Assembly (NCBI GenBank): GCA_963855995.1
Contig: OY979725.1
Coordinates: 12,938,383 to 13,002,382, forward strand
Length of the DNA stretch: 64,000 nucleotides
Source: Muricea muricata
Lineage: Eukaryota > Cnidaria > Anthozoa > Malacalcyonacea > Plexauridae
Direction of reading: 5' to 3'
The notes beneath the pieces were generated by a model. It made no database searches, was not told where the DNA came from, and was given only the letters and a program-made list of their open reading frames with translations. The position numbers and the translations under genes are program-made. This document shows, one piece after another, positions 1-13,700 of the stretch; the stretch's first letter is position 1; the number at the start of each line of letters is the position of its first letter.

Positions 1-3000
1 AAGACACAAGCAATAAATACCAACCTAAAAATACATTCGGAATGTTAAGTTCCTTGGTATATATCGACAAGTGAACAGCTTTGTCAGTTTAAACACTGGT
101 CTTGAAGAGACCAGGGGCGAAAGAAAAGTATGCTGAAGATACTGCTGCGAAGTAAAGCAGGTTCTTGTAATAGTATTCAGACTTCATATGAAGAAACTCA
201 AGCCTGGTTTACTTCAACGTTATTTGTTGTAAGAACTCCTATCTTCACTCACACTATGAATACTGTCTACCGCCGGAATCACATGACTCATCCACTGGAA
301 AGCCTGAAAAAAAACAACAAAGCATCACTAGCTAAAAAAGCTCCCAAGAAACAGTACGAGTATTTGGGAATGCGATGTCTAGAGTACAAATGTTAAGTTG
401 TGGTACCTCGTCCTCCGTACAATCAGGTCTTTGTTCAGCCACCACCACTATTCTTTCCTCACGTAGAACTTCCACGCCAAATATCGCAATCCTGAGATGT
501 AAAGAAGAGAAACTATCGTGAGTTTGGTAAACTAGCATCAAATCTCATGCAAACTGGTCCTCATTGACAGGAAAAGTTTCTGCAAACTCTCGACTGTCGA
601 CCATTTTTTTTGTGATGACTGTGATCAAAACTTTAAACTAATTCTCCATCATCTAGATGATAAATACACTACATACCTTCCCCTGTAGACAAACTTGATA
701 GGATCTACAGCCAGGATGGTCGCCTTAAGATCGTCAGCATTATGTCGTCTGCCAGAGACTTTGATCAGACCGTCAACAGTCCCGCAAATAAATACCAAAC
801 CACCCTGCAAAATAAAGAAAAAATTTTAGATTTTAGTTTTCTGCACTCCTACTCGGCATCTTCGGCACAGAAAATGCTTTAACCTGAATAGTTTCCAGCA
901 TTTGATAGAACTGTGACTCACCGGTCCTAAAAATCCAAGTAATCCTGTGCGAACATATTCTGAATAATGCGAATATTGTTCCACAGGTCCACCGTCAGCA
1001 CCGAGAGGTTGAACCTTAAATATTCAAGAACTGTATATTGACATGTAATCTCAGGGCTACTTTCATTCGAGTACAAGTTAAGGTATGTAGAATCTTAACC
1101 AAACCTTCACAATGTCAGCAGTGCAGTCAGAAGGACACGAAAACATAGTCTCTCTATGAACCTGATAAGATCTAAACTGAATTCGACCTTCGGTGTGTGA
1201 TTTTCACTACTAATTTTCTGCTAAAGGGCATTCTGCTTCTATCTTTTTAAGGAGTGAAAGATCCTATCAATCACTAAAGCTGCTGTTATAGATACACCGA
1301 CTTGTGTTGCAATATATAACACTGCGGACATTGTAACACGTTCAGTCGACGCCGACTTGTCTTGTTTCAAAACATTGCAAGTTGTTGATCATGGATCAGA
1401 GTTTGTGAATTGTTGAGTGTAACACTCGTCTGTCCAAGCGCTGAGCTGCCCATCATTGTGAAGTTGTGGATGGACACAACACCTACCTTGAAGGTGTGGT
1501 TGGTTTTCCCCACCAGTCCAAAGTACGCACTGCCTACTGTACCGCTGGCGACACACAGTTCACCAACTTCGTCAGTTTTACAAAGTTTAGGCGGCCCATC
1601 CGGCTTGACGACCACAATTTTCACTAACAATAAAAATTGCACTTCAAAACACATCACATACTGTTTTAACGGCTTTATTTAAAGCCATATATATGTTCGG
1701 CTCTCGTATTCATCACAAGAATCCGTTTTCCAGCTGGTAAATCTTTAGAGACAAGACACATCAATCGAAGATTTCTACAATCTCACTTACCACCAGGAGG
1801 AACAGTGCCACAATCTTGCAAAGTAAGCGATGTCACAGACCCTTCTTTGTCAACCCTGACAACGCCATAACTTAAACCATTCAAAGATAAGACACCACGA
1901 CCCGTGGCGGTTGATCCTGGTTTGCCTGGCCTGAACAAATAACATGACGTATCCAGGCTCTGCTCAATTCCATGCAGTAATCAACTCAACTTGTGGACGA
2001 CTACATTTCCTATTTTTTTTAATTTTAGAGAGGGAAGAAAATCGGTCGAAATACCAAAAAAACTTTCGGACGATATAAACGAGGGCAGACTTCTTCTTTA
2101 TTTGCTAAATTACAAAATGCCGAAGCCAAAACGGTCTTCTACTTACGGTTGGATTTCTACTTACCGCCTGATGGCAATGGTCAATGTTTCTGACGAGCTA
2201 GCACAAGGACACAGTGATTCCGGCTTTAAACCTTTCATTTCGAAAGCACTGATGAACGCATCACACGCTGACAGAGACCCTGAAAAAAACAGCAGAGGTT
2301 TAGAACGGTCCATAAAATCACGTATCTCTTGCGTTTCACATTCCTTACAGGGATTCGCTCGATCTGCTAACAGCAACATTCGCAGTGAGCTGAGGTTCAC
2401 ATCTTTGATTTCCTTGGTGGCGTGGAGAGACCAGTGCAAGTCTCTGGAGGACACGAGTGCGCATGTCGCTGGAAAATGAAAAAAACAGAAGCTCTGTTAC
2501 AGAGAAGAAAAACAACGACCATTGATAAAAAACGCACGCCCGTTCATCAAATTCTGCAACACAGCTTAAGCTCCGAGCAAAAACGAGACAATGTTATCGC
2601 GGAGACAGTATGTTTCTTCTCCATTTTCCCCTGGTTGTCTCTTTAGGGAAACATTATTGTGGGAAAAAAATTTTCTTCTCATGAAGCAAATATCTATCTT
2701 TCTCGATTAGGCATGCAAGCTTTAAGCTTTGTGCAAACCAATATTTTTGAGAAAAATGTTTCATAGTTTGGCCATACTATGGAACAAGACAAAACATAGA
2801 TAGGAAGCAATGTTTTCTAGTTTCTCCAAAGCTTTACCTCTTTGTTTCGTAATAACTTGCAACCACATCGCAGGATTGGCTTTCAAGACACTTCCAGGGA
2901 CGAAAATCACGTGCATTCCGTTATAGACACTCTATACAATACGTAATAATACACAACATTGCCTATCAGTAAAGCTGAATATCAGTGCAAAACACTAAAA

Positions 3001-6000
3001 CTGGCGACTAAGCAAGAATTATTTGCAGGAATATAATAAACAGTTGTAACAATACCGTACCGTTAGGATAGAATGCCATAAACCAACTTCACGTTTGAAG
3101 TCCAACACACTGACCATAACTTCGCCTATAAACGAGAATCAAGGAATGAAATGCACTTTGCTTCCACAAGTACTGTGGCTGTAAATACACCAGAATTAGT
3201 GAAGGCCATTTTTGTTTTTCCTTGTAAACAATGCACGAGAAACTAAACCAACCTTATTCGACATTGGCGAGCTCTCACCACATTTATTAAATGTTCCTCA
3301 GATAGGACATAGAACTGAAGTATTGGGAAGATCTAAAAAAATCGATATACATACCTGCAGTGTAGGAACAAGCTTGTGTGACCATCTGACAATGCGTCAG
3401 CATGTTCGAACGAGTCACAGAGACACCGAGAACATTACCATCATTGCCTGTCGTGGACTAGAAATATCACAAGAGTACTTTCTATGACATAAACCGTTAC
3501 ATGGCGAATGAAGAAACCCCCTCAGCCCTATACACCCCAGGGCACCCACCTCAATATAAGCCGGTGAGCCACGATCCAGACTGGACGGAGGTCGCCAATC
3601 TTTCGGAGGTTTTGCTAGTTTCTCAGTGTAATACCAACGAACATTTGGCCATCCTAGGAACAAAATAAACAGGATTGAGGGATGGAAAACTGGAGTTTCC
3701 TGCCGAAAGGAAAGCCAGTAGCGAAGCCAGCCCGACAATTTGGCCATGCTATGGAAATTTAAACGATTAGCATAAATGATTATTCATTTCTTTAGAAATT
3801 CATTCCTTATACGGTCAAAAACACAGAAAAATTTACATTTGCGTAACCAAATGTCGAGCTAGCTTCGCTACTGATCGAAGCACAGGAGAGATAAACTATG
3901 AGAACTAATTGCATGTTTCACCCGCGCTTTCCAGCATATGTAAATGCAGATTCACGTCCTACTAAAGCTATGCTACTGCTTTTACATCATCATACTAGCT
4001 GACGATGATGACAAAAAGAACTGACCTTTAAAATGTACAACATTTCCCGTGTCATCCTTCGGTAGTGTTTTGAAACACATCTCAGTCGTGAAGACCCAGG
4101 TGATGCCACAACTACCAAGAAGAAACCCAACCTCCTGTCCACCTGGATCCTGAGATTTAGGAAAAGATTTTAAAATAAAAGTTCGGTTTAGTCCTTTTAT
4201 GATAGGTAATAGAGAAGGAGAATTGTATGAAATTGGTTGCGAGTAAAGCCCTTTCATTCTCTTCCCCCCTATCACCAGATATCATAAATTCATAAATGTT
4301 ATTGTATCAGTAATATATTACGTCTTTTGTCTTCGGTGGTTCAACTGCAACAGGGGTTACTCCAGCCAGTAAGGAACCGTAGAATGCTGTAGAAAAGCCT
4401 ACAATATCATCTGGATGGTATATTAGTGCAACCTGGAAATAAATTAGAAATATTTAGTTGGCATGAAAAATGGGTATGATATTCAGCATAAGGTGGGTGT
4501 TACCCAGGATTGTGCGAGGTTTCTTTGTTCAACTTTGAAAGGTATTTAAACTCTCGACCTACCCTGTCACCCATCATTATTGATGTTCCCTCTCTTGGGT
4601 TGCCAACTTTGTTTAAAATTGTGTAAGCAACTTTCTGTGCTTTGCTTAAAAGTTTTCCTAACAACAAATACAAAAAATAGTTGGTAATTAAACAACATTG
4701 AAGCATGACCACAAGTCTCAAGATAATATACCAGTCATGAAAACTGAGTTCTAAACTGTTCTTAACACTTGTGAACTTACCATATGTTAGAGTGCAAGAA
4801 GTTTTGCAATGGTTGTCAATTGTTGAAATGGCTGCCGCTTTATGGTGGCTTGTTCCATAACGATAGAGAGCTTCTTCTAAACTATTTCCCCACTGAGCCA
4901 GTTGCTAAACGTGAGAGAACACACATCAATACACTGTCACAGTAACACGATGACAGCAAGTATTGAAATAACAAGGATCACAAAGTCCATCCTTATAATA
5001 TAATTACAATTACTTCAAACATACCTGAAGTGGATCGCCTATTGATGGTTTGGTGGTCGTACCTTCCGGTTTTGGAGCACCTGGATCCAATTTTGGCTCT
5101 GGAAATTAACAATATAATATAATATATACAGTGTGTGTTATGTTATGATGCAACCCTCGAGACTACCTCAGTCTGTGTCTTAATGGTCAAGCAAAGCAGC
5201 ACACAGAACTAGGTTTAATTCCTGCTGAAAGGCCTACACTTATGAACTTATCAGCTGGAACTTAAACATCAGTACGATTACCACGCAAGGTTAAATAAAA
5301 CACATTTACTCTTTCAAAGCGTGGCAGGGAACGTACTGTACATCTCAAATGTTACAACAGCTCTATAAGTGACAATTATCAAAACTACAGATACTGTTGC
5401 AGTGTTGAACATAACTTTACCCTCAACAACATCATAATCATCGGTGAAAAACTGTTCCAGTGGTTTACGTTTTGGTCTCTGAAATGGTGAACATACTCAG
5501 TAAGTTTGTAAAAAAGTACAATGGCTGAGACAGTATATACTGGGGAGACATACTAGTACTTTAACGCTGGGAACATTGCCAACCATCTGAGGATACCCAG
5601 GGCCATACCTAGGTGTGTGTGGTATGTGTGTGTGTGTGTGGGGGGTACGAGGAGGGGAGCCCCCTGAAATTCACAAACCTCATTTGTGAAAAAGAAGTTA
5701 TGTTAGAAAAAAAGCAAAATTTACTGCTAAACTGACAGTAAATTTATGTTGCCATACAATACCTTTAAGGTGTTCAAAAGTTGTTGAATTTTAGTTGATA
5801 CCTTTCCTGGTGATGCAGCTGAAAGAAAGCAAGTTGTTTTCAATTTTAGGGAATATATTTTCATCTGTTAAAAACACTAAATCACGCACAGGCCTAGCAA
5901 GAACTTACGTCCATTACTAGAATCCGAATCAGAATCAAGTCTTATTGACACGACTTGCATCTGACTTCTTCGTTTTGCACCAGCTTTCGCACGGTCGCTT

Positions 6001-9000
6001 TCAACAACAACAGGTTGCGCTACAACGACCTCTTCCTCTTCTTTCGAGGCTACTTTGACAGCATTCGAGGCCGGCACATCTTCTACTGTTAATCTATATT
6101 TACTTGACACTTGATTGGGTGCTGTTATTGCTCCATTTGTCGGGTCATCAGCTCCGTCATAATCCGCAATTGGAATGTCGACTATAAAACGTCAGAGGAA
6201 CACCTGCTGTACAATTGCATGACATATCTAAGTGTAACTAAATAATCTTAATATAGTCAGACTCTTCAGGTTGCCATGAGATTTACTGTTTATTTTGCGT
6301 ACTGGTACCACTTTACCTTCCTCTAGTTCAGTTGGTCCTTTCTGTCTTAAAGATTGTCGTTTAAAAGGTGAAGGGCCGTGAGATTCAATTTGAGATTTTC
6401 GTTGAGCCAAAGCAGCCTGTACTACTTCAACACGCAGCACTAGATATTGCAAATTTTAAAATTAACACAAATCTAAATTAACCATCAGTCACTAGTTATC
6501 AGCAATCTGTCACATGCTACTCATGTTATGGCTAGTTGCCATGAGTAACACACACCAAAGCATAGTCTTAGCTAGCCAGCCGTCCAAATGTCTTTTAGGG
6601 GGGTTATTTTAAAATTAGTATGACCACTTAAAAAGATGACTTTTCGACAACTGACGATCATGTTTACTCTTGCCGGAAGTATTCTAGACTTGTATACAGT
6701 CTATTCTTAGCTGTACTTGATGGTGTGATACAGGTGACTGAGATGTGTGCGTGTCTCAATTCACGGCAATAATATTCTAACAATGGTTAACTTGTCTATT
6801 GTAATGTTGATAAGGAAGTCCCAAAAGTCACTCTTTGTGCCATGGATGAGTTTTCCAAGCACAATAGGTGCAAAAATGTCAACTAAAATGCTCTCTAGCG
6901 AATGTGTATCAACCGGGAAAGTGAAAAATACTTTAACCGTGGGGAGAATTGAACTCACAACCTTGATGTTACTAGCGTCACGTCTACAATCTGAGCTACA
7001 CAGTTCAAGTACGAGTATCGCATGTGGATTATTATATTTAAGTGCTGAATGTCATAAACATAACTTGTTCATAACAATCCAGCACAGAACAATACTCATT
7101 TTAACAATGATATACGATATGATGATGTTGTACACATGGTAATAATATTTGGAGTTTGATTCTCACCACAGTTAAAGCATTTTTCACTTTCCCGATTGAG
7201 ACGCAACCACTTGAGAGCATTTTATCCAAATATTATTATTATAAGTGTGTACAACATCACCATATTATAGATATATAAATAAATATATTCATCATTGAAA
7301 AACAATTTTTGTTCGTAAATTCATCTGAGTAGACAAGACATTTGAAAAGTCTTGCAAACCACCTGTCTTTGGCATTCATATGCAAAAACATTATTTGACA
7401 AGTAATATTTTTTTGTTTGCTTGGCACATGGCAGATGCTGTCTTTTCTCAAGCCAAGTATAAAGTAAATTAAGACTGCAAGTAATGAATAATGCATTTAT
7501 TATTTAGCACTGTTTTGCATAGAGCTAACATACATATCTAAAACAGTTAGCACATCTGAACATTTATGATTGTTGAATAAAAATATACTTACCAGGTAGG
7601 GCATGATAAGGGGAGTCTGTTCCAGGGTTAAACGAGTTTCGGTCAGGTTTTTCTTGAGGTTCTGGTGGGGTTCCTTTTCCTATTTAAAAATTATATATTC
7701 TAAATGAGCAGCTTTTACAGATGAGATAGCATTGTCTTTGACTCTGCAGTGTGTGAACTTTACTCAGTGAAACGAAAATGCCATATTTAGGTGTGGCATA
7801 GACCTTGACAGGATGACAATTTAGTAAATACAAAATAAAACATATTCCAGCGAAATAATCTTGTAAACTCGATATTCAGACAGATTCTGTCTGAAGATAG
7901 TTTTGAAATAAACTGAATTATTATGGTGTCAAATTGTTTTTTGTTTTTAACTTGAGTATTGAGTTTAAGTCAAATGCATTTTTTTGGAGCATGATTTATT
8001 TTGCATTAGCTGTGGCAATTACACATCCTGTGTATTCTAGCATTCACTCGATATCACCAGTATAATAAGCCTTACATACACCCATATTACTACAAAAGCC
8101 ATTTATATTGGATTCTATACTGATATTTTCGGTATACAAAACATGCCACTTTGAAGGTGGGGTCAAATGAAAAATAAAATAAAATGAGGTTGCCTTGTGG
8201 TCACCGCCAAGAATATGGTTATGCATTACGATGGTAGAAATTGTTCACAAATCCCACAACCATGTTACTGTAATTTCATTGCAATTTTCTACTTCTTGAC
8301 CTTTGCAATATTTTTATAACATTTCCTACCTTGCTGTAGCCTGGACAGAATTCTAGCCCGCTTTTTCTCATAGCCCTTCTGCGTTATGTCACCTTTAAAA
8401 ACAATCAGTCACCCTTGGTGAAACAATTTAAACACATCACGGATATTCCTATGTCACCTCACTGCTGGGCATTATAAACTATAATTCCTTCTCCACAGGG
8501 TAATAACAAACTATAGATTGTACATTTGTCGTTTATGCTTTTGACATAAGGGATAATAAGCATGTCTATGTAAAAATTCCCAGTGGATTAATTTCAGTTA
8601 AATTTTAATCGTTTGGACTTATTCACAAGCGAGACATACTTGACAATACGACATTAATTAATCTCATTTCCCTTACTCTCGAGAAATGGCCTAAACATTG
8701 CCATAAAAAGACTTGAATTCCGAATAGAAAGCCGAAAGGACGAAATCGCAAATAAAATAATATCAGACCCAAAAAAAAAACGAGCGTCTTTTATCTTCAT
8801 ACATTAAAAATGAACGCTTTCTGAGCGATTTTATGAAAAAGCTTTTTGAATTCGCTGTTGTCAAAGCTTGGTCACAGATCATTGAAATTCAGTAACCTTA
8901 GCGTTAAAAAACACTTGTAAATAATAAAACCTGACATTCCACGGATGCACTTGCAACTGATATAGCTTGGGAAGGAAAGCTAACTCAAAAGCAGAACAAA

Positions 9001-9336
9001 GCTTGACAGAGGTTCAAATTGTACAGTGTGTCATTCGCATACCACCCGAATGTTCGTGTAGACATAAATGCGTTTTGGGTATTTATTTTGGGATTTAGTC
9101 TATCAAAGGCCTCACACACTACAAATATACTGTATTCTATAAAAAATATAGCAAAAGACTGAACAGGAGTTTTAACAAGCCAATTATAGGCATCACAGAC
9201 AATATTTTACTGCGAATTAACACAGCAGTATGAACCAGTGTCATTCCGAAGGCCTACCTTCGTCGAGCTCTAGGTCCAAAGCTTTTAATTCCTCTTCGAG
9301 TCCGGGAGGATAGGATGAATAGTTTCTTTCTGCCAT
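1..9336 (-). CDS. DIP2: Disco-interacting protein 2 (DIP2), N-terminal half, runs off left edge
   Basis: DIP2 proteins carry an N-terminal DMAP1-binding domain followed by two adenylate-forming (AMP-binding-like) domains. Twenty-three exons can be chained in phase, giving 817 codons: 9258-9336, 8330-8392, 7593-7679, 6317-6439, 5909-6181, 5763-5818, 5421-5478, 5025-5098, 4781-4904, 4563-4657, 4322-4432, 4026-4149, 3550-3653, 3355-3457, 3061-3125, 2838-2931, 2349-2468, 2165-2279, 1791-1930, 1487-1623, 922-1014, 677-804 and 407-491. The start ATG (9336) is followed by a Leu/Glu-rich helix and the family motif GDITQKGYEKKRARIL. Other matches are KIQQLLNTLK, QEVGFLLGSCG, VLDFKR.VGLWH, CPCASS, CKTDEVGELCV, GRRHNADD and VVVAEQRPD. 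The first adenylate-forming domain is nearly complete; the second lies outside the window. The acidic stretch in the 5909-6181 exon is probably linker. I found no further exon in 1-406, so the next is probably off the edge. Confidence 0.95.
3717..3872. mobile_element. AGTGGCGAAGCCAGCC-type MITE, copy 1
   Basis: The ends are AGTAGCGAAGCCAGCCCGAC and AGCTAGCTTCGCTACT, with TTTGGCCATG / ACCAAATG sub-terminal repeats and the ATTCATTTCTTTAGAAATTC core. It lies in a DIP2 intron. Confidence 0.75.
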
Positions 9337-9497
9337 AATCACAGCGAACGTTCTAGCTCGGAGAACACAATAAATACGTCGTCGAACGGTAATATCATTT
9401 CTCTATATATCAGATTGTCCTTTCTCGTTTTCTCGACCAAAATATTTGTCACTTATGCGAGCCTGCAAATCGCGAGAATTATTCGTTCAGCGGGAAT

Positions 9498-10159
9498 ATT
9501 TTGGAGAGTTATGTCCGAACCACGCCCAAATCACGCCCACCTTTTCAAACGACCATGCCTAATTTGTTAAATCTCCCGATGTTTGCTTGAGTCATAATTC
9601 TACCTAATTCTCTCTTGTTAATATTATGAACATGTTAGAGAGTTATAATTTTTACATAACTCTAACGAGAGTCTAGCCTGTTCACAAACCTAACTCAAAA
9701 AGAGTAAGGTCTGTTAAGACTTGAAGCATTGCTTGTCCTGGCCGAGAGAAGAATGAGAACGAAATTAAGTTAAATATGCTAATTATTCTAGGTTTACATT
9801 GCAAATATTTGCTCCTAGTGCAATTTATCGTAGAGAATTTTTAAAGGAAAAGTGGACACGCTAACTTTAAAGCAAATTGAAAATTTTCTTCCAAAAAACG
9901 CCATTTTAAATACATTAATTGATGTATTATATTATAATATTGCATAAATTAATTCTTCAAAACCTGAGATTTAATTTATGCATGGACAAGAAATCTTCCA
10001 AGTATTCACAGACCTTAATCATTCCGATTTAGGTCTGTGCACAGGCTAACGAGAGTCATGATTTAGGAGAGTAACACTACAATTCATTCGTTCTAATCAC
10101 TATATTACTTTCTGTATATATAAAAAAGTGGGCGTGGTTCGGACATGACTTTCCAAAAT
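9498..10159. mobile_element. Inverted-repeat element, about 660 bp
   Basis: The left end (ATTTTGGAGAGTTATGTCCG then AACCACGCCC) recurs in reverse complement at the right end (GGGCGTGGTT then CGGACATGACTTTCCAAAAT). A second, shorter inverted pair around AACTCT and CTAACGAGAGTC lies inside. There is no coding capacity, so it is probably a non-autonomous DNA transposon or a nest of them. No clean target-site duplication was identified. Confidence 0.5.
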
Positions 10160-10295
10160 CATAACTCTTCCCGATAACTCTCCACTTGACAACTCTTCGT
10201 TTAGCCGGTCCCCTAACCAACCTAACGTTCAGGTCATACACGTAACAGTATTTTGCGCAAGAAAAGCAATCGGAGCGCCTGGGGACGAGGCTGCC

Positions 10296-10445
10296 GGTAA
10301 TAATTCCGTGTTCTCATATAAATCTTAATCCAAGCCCTAACCCAAACCCTAATCCTAACCAGCGTTTTATTTGTCATGTTTTTGATTAGATTTAGGACTT
10401 GGATTAAAATTTAATTTCGCGTACTGAGAACACGGAATTATTACC
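10296..10445. mobile_element. hAT-like MITE with 8-bp target duplication and telomere-like core
   Basis: The terminal inverted repeats are GGTAATAATTCCGTGTTCTC and its complement at the right end. AGGCTGCC occurs immediately outside both ends (10288-10295 and 10446-10453), an 8-bp target-site duplication as in hAT transposons. The middle carries several CCCTAA/CCCAAA/CCTAAC units resembling telomere repeats. There is no ORF. Confidence 0.75.
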
Positions 10446-10779
10446 AGGCTGCCTAACGTTCCAGTTACGATTACAGATAGTGACTGGATTACCATAAATT
10501 GAATGAGAGATTAGACTACGATTTGATTTCGAGTTTAGTTTGTAAATTACGTCAACCTACCGTCGTTTACATCATTCGATGAACATAATCTAATGTAATA
10601 TGTACGCATAAAATTCAAGTAATTCAAAGCAATAAAATGCAAAAATATATAAATAATTTATTATAATATAATTAATGATATACACTAATTGTCCAAGGCT
10701 ATATAATATATTTGAGTATAAAAATATTGCGTTCAATTCCACAAAGATTCGTTCCTTCATTTTTCCCTCAACTTTTTTC

Positions 10780-13700
10780 TCACAAGCCACTGCGCAACAA
10801 CGCATGTTGGACAAGGTCTTTAGCTTCTTCAGCACATCCCCAAAACAAGCTCAAACCCGCGCCACCATGGCCATAATTGTGAACAATCTACGAAAAATAA
10901 GCGCAAATTCAAGGATATGGTTACAGGTGGAGAAATTTTCTTGCTCTGATAACGAGATACGGCTCAAAGAAGATTAAAAACAATTGCACAACATTCTGTA
11001 CCGGTAAGTTTACTTTTAATCCATATGGTGTCTTCACATTCATCACTTCTGTTTCCAAACGTACCGAGTCTCGGAATGGCCTCAGGCCTACGCATTGATT
11101 GATAATTTTACCATTCTAAGAAATAAACAAAGAGATTTTAAATTCCTTCTTCCAGAGGGGTCGAAGGGTCAAAATTTGTCACATCGCCAACCAATACCTA
11201 CACAAGAAACGGAAGAAAAGTAACAATTAACTAAAACGTACTCTTATGGTTGGTTCAAATTCAGAAACTCTGTCAAGAATAGCTTCGGTCTCTCTATCAT
11301 CAACATTTCTATCCCAGTTTCCACGTTGAGATGTACCTCCAACAATGACATCGTGGAATCTTTAGTTTCAATAAAAACATAACCTTATCATACGGGTTTA
11401 TAAATGCATCGCTCTTCGTAATTTCTGAACAATTCTGCCTCCTCAAACCCCCGCGTTAACTAAAAAGTACAGCGTCCAAACAGGGCGTCATTAGGTAGCT
11501 TATATAGCGTGCGTTTCAAGCACTCTTCCCAATCGATCATTCTAGATAAGGGACCGTTCATTATTTATACCTCAGGGGGCACCGAAGAGAAATTAAAAAA
11601 AGTATATATAAAAAAATTACCCAACCGCTCTGGGTGTTCAAATTTTTTTTACCCAACCTCTAATAGAAATCCAAGATTTTAAAGCTGCCTTTGTAAACTT
11701 AACTCGAAATGACTGTTTTATTTGTTTTTGTCATTGCGTTTTTCATGTATATGTTATTAACTGCGTTCGTTTATTAGCTATTATTATTCATTGTAGTATG
11801 TTCTCGTATTCTCATTGGTCTTTTTTTTCACCCAACCTTTTAGAGGTTTCAAAAATCAGTTACCCACCCAATTTCTCTTCGGTGCCCCCCCTGAGGTATA
11901 AATAATGAACGGTCCCTAAGAAACATCCCCAGTCACATCTAGGGCTTAGCAGTTTACTAACTTTCTCACGAGGGGTTTTCGCTCGTAACGTTCGTCGAAA
12001 TCTGTTTTCTCATTTCAGACAGTAAAAGAACCTGTACCTTTAGTGTACTGTTGACTTATGACTGCACTATCTACATTTTCAACACTAACTATTTGACTAT
12101 TTAGAATTAGTTCAACAATTTTACTTTACCGAGGAAAAATGTAGGTCGCTATTCCCGCCTCCAACTCAGCTTTTCTTTTAATATAGTAGAAGTGTTTCAC
12201 CCAAGGCACATGCATCTAAATAAAACAAAATATTACCATAACATATTCTTACCTAGGATAGACATACGCATATCTTCCTTTCATGAACTCGTTTTTTCGT
12301 ATTATTTTGCAAGAATGCTTAATCCACGGGGCATGTATCTAAAATAAATCACATGTCAAAGGTCTGATTTATTTTGTTTTTTATTTCATTTAGCTTTGCC
12401 ACAAGGGTAGGGTCGCGACAACAGCGTGAGCCAATTATTGTGTGCCCGTAGTTCCCCTCCCACCCTGTCAACTTTCCCTCTGGAACTGAGGAAACCGGAG
12501 TACCCGGAGTAAACCCACGACTCCATTTATTATTAGATAGTCCTGAAAGTTTCTCGGAATTCCAGAATTGTTCTTTGGCACCAAAGTGGAGAGTAACAAA
12601 TCAATTCAGCAATGAACAGCATGCTACAAAACCTTACCCTTAAAATATGCCCTCTTGCCGGCTGAATTGCGGTGTCGTCGCACAACTCACGCGAACCAAG
12701 TCCTGAACAGTTCACTACCACATCAAACTTTCCTGCAAACTAGAAACGAAATTGCTTTTAAAGATTTTATCATCTTTACCCTAGGATTCATTATTCAGGG
12801 TTTAACAATTTTTTGTCAAAAATTGCTCTTAATAAACTAGTAGATAATCGATCGTCAAGAAGTAATGTGCAATTGAGCATAACGAAAAAGATGGCAGCTG
12901 TACATTTTACTAGAATGCAATGCGGGCATCAAGCAAAAACGACTGAAAAAGATGCCAAGAAAAACAGCCAAAGATATAAAACTTTAACAACCTCCTCGCT
13001 TATGCTTGTGCTTCAACAGACGTCAATTTACTTTTGAAACGATTTATGACCGCAATTCATTCTGGTAAAATTTACATCCGTCATATTTTTCGTTACGGTC
13101 AATAGACCTTTCCAGTAATTACGTCACAACTACATGGAAGCGAGGCTGAGGGACCACTCCCACACCGAGTGTCCCCTCAGCCTCGCTTTCATGTAGCTGT
13201 GACGTAATTACCGAAAAAGTCTATTGAATCTTGACAGCAAAAATAGTCAGATGAATGTAATGTATATCTTTGGCGCTCAGGTAATTTAGGTCAGGAAAAA
13301 AGATGGTACATACAGGGCCTTCAGCCAAAATTGTTACATTATTACCTCGGCAAATGAATGGACCTTTCTTTTAACAACTTTTCCACCATTTTCCTGAAAT
13401 CTGAGCATTATGAGACCAGCATTTGAGAGAGTGGACAAGTTTTGTAGCAACAATTTTAAGTTCACATATTTTCTTACATTGCTGTATTATACTGATGGCA
13501 CAAAAATCAATTGCACTAGTAATAGCTTTCCTGTCTCATTTATGATTGAAATAAGGGATACAAAAGAAGATGATACAAAGGAATCATTGCATGAATCAGC
13601 ATGTGTTCAAACAATCTTGACAGTTTGGTCTAATAAATTTTTAGAGAGCTCATTAAGAGGAAGCATTTCAGAGGCGGGTTGGATAGAAAGACCTAACAAT

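Larger units (their letters stand above)
9337..10779. other. Intergenic stretch between DIP2 start and DDO end
   Basis: No gene is supported here. The first 160 bases must hold the DIP2 promoter and 5'UTR; no TATA box stands out. The rest is a roughly 660-bp inverted-repeat element (9498-10159) and a 150-bp hAT-like element (10296-10445). AT-rich sequence with TTTATT on the plus strand near 10.66 kb could serve as the oxidase polyadenylation signal. Confidence 0.6.

Noticed and set aside
6747-7142. 131-codon plus-strand frame
   Set aside because: Spans an inverted tRNA-like repeat inside a DIP2 intron; a relative of the arm occurs inverted 300 bases on.
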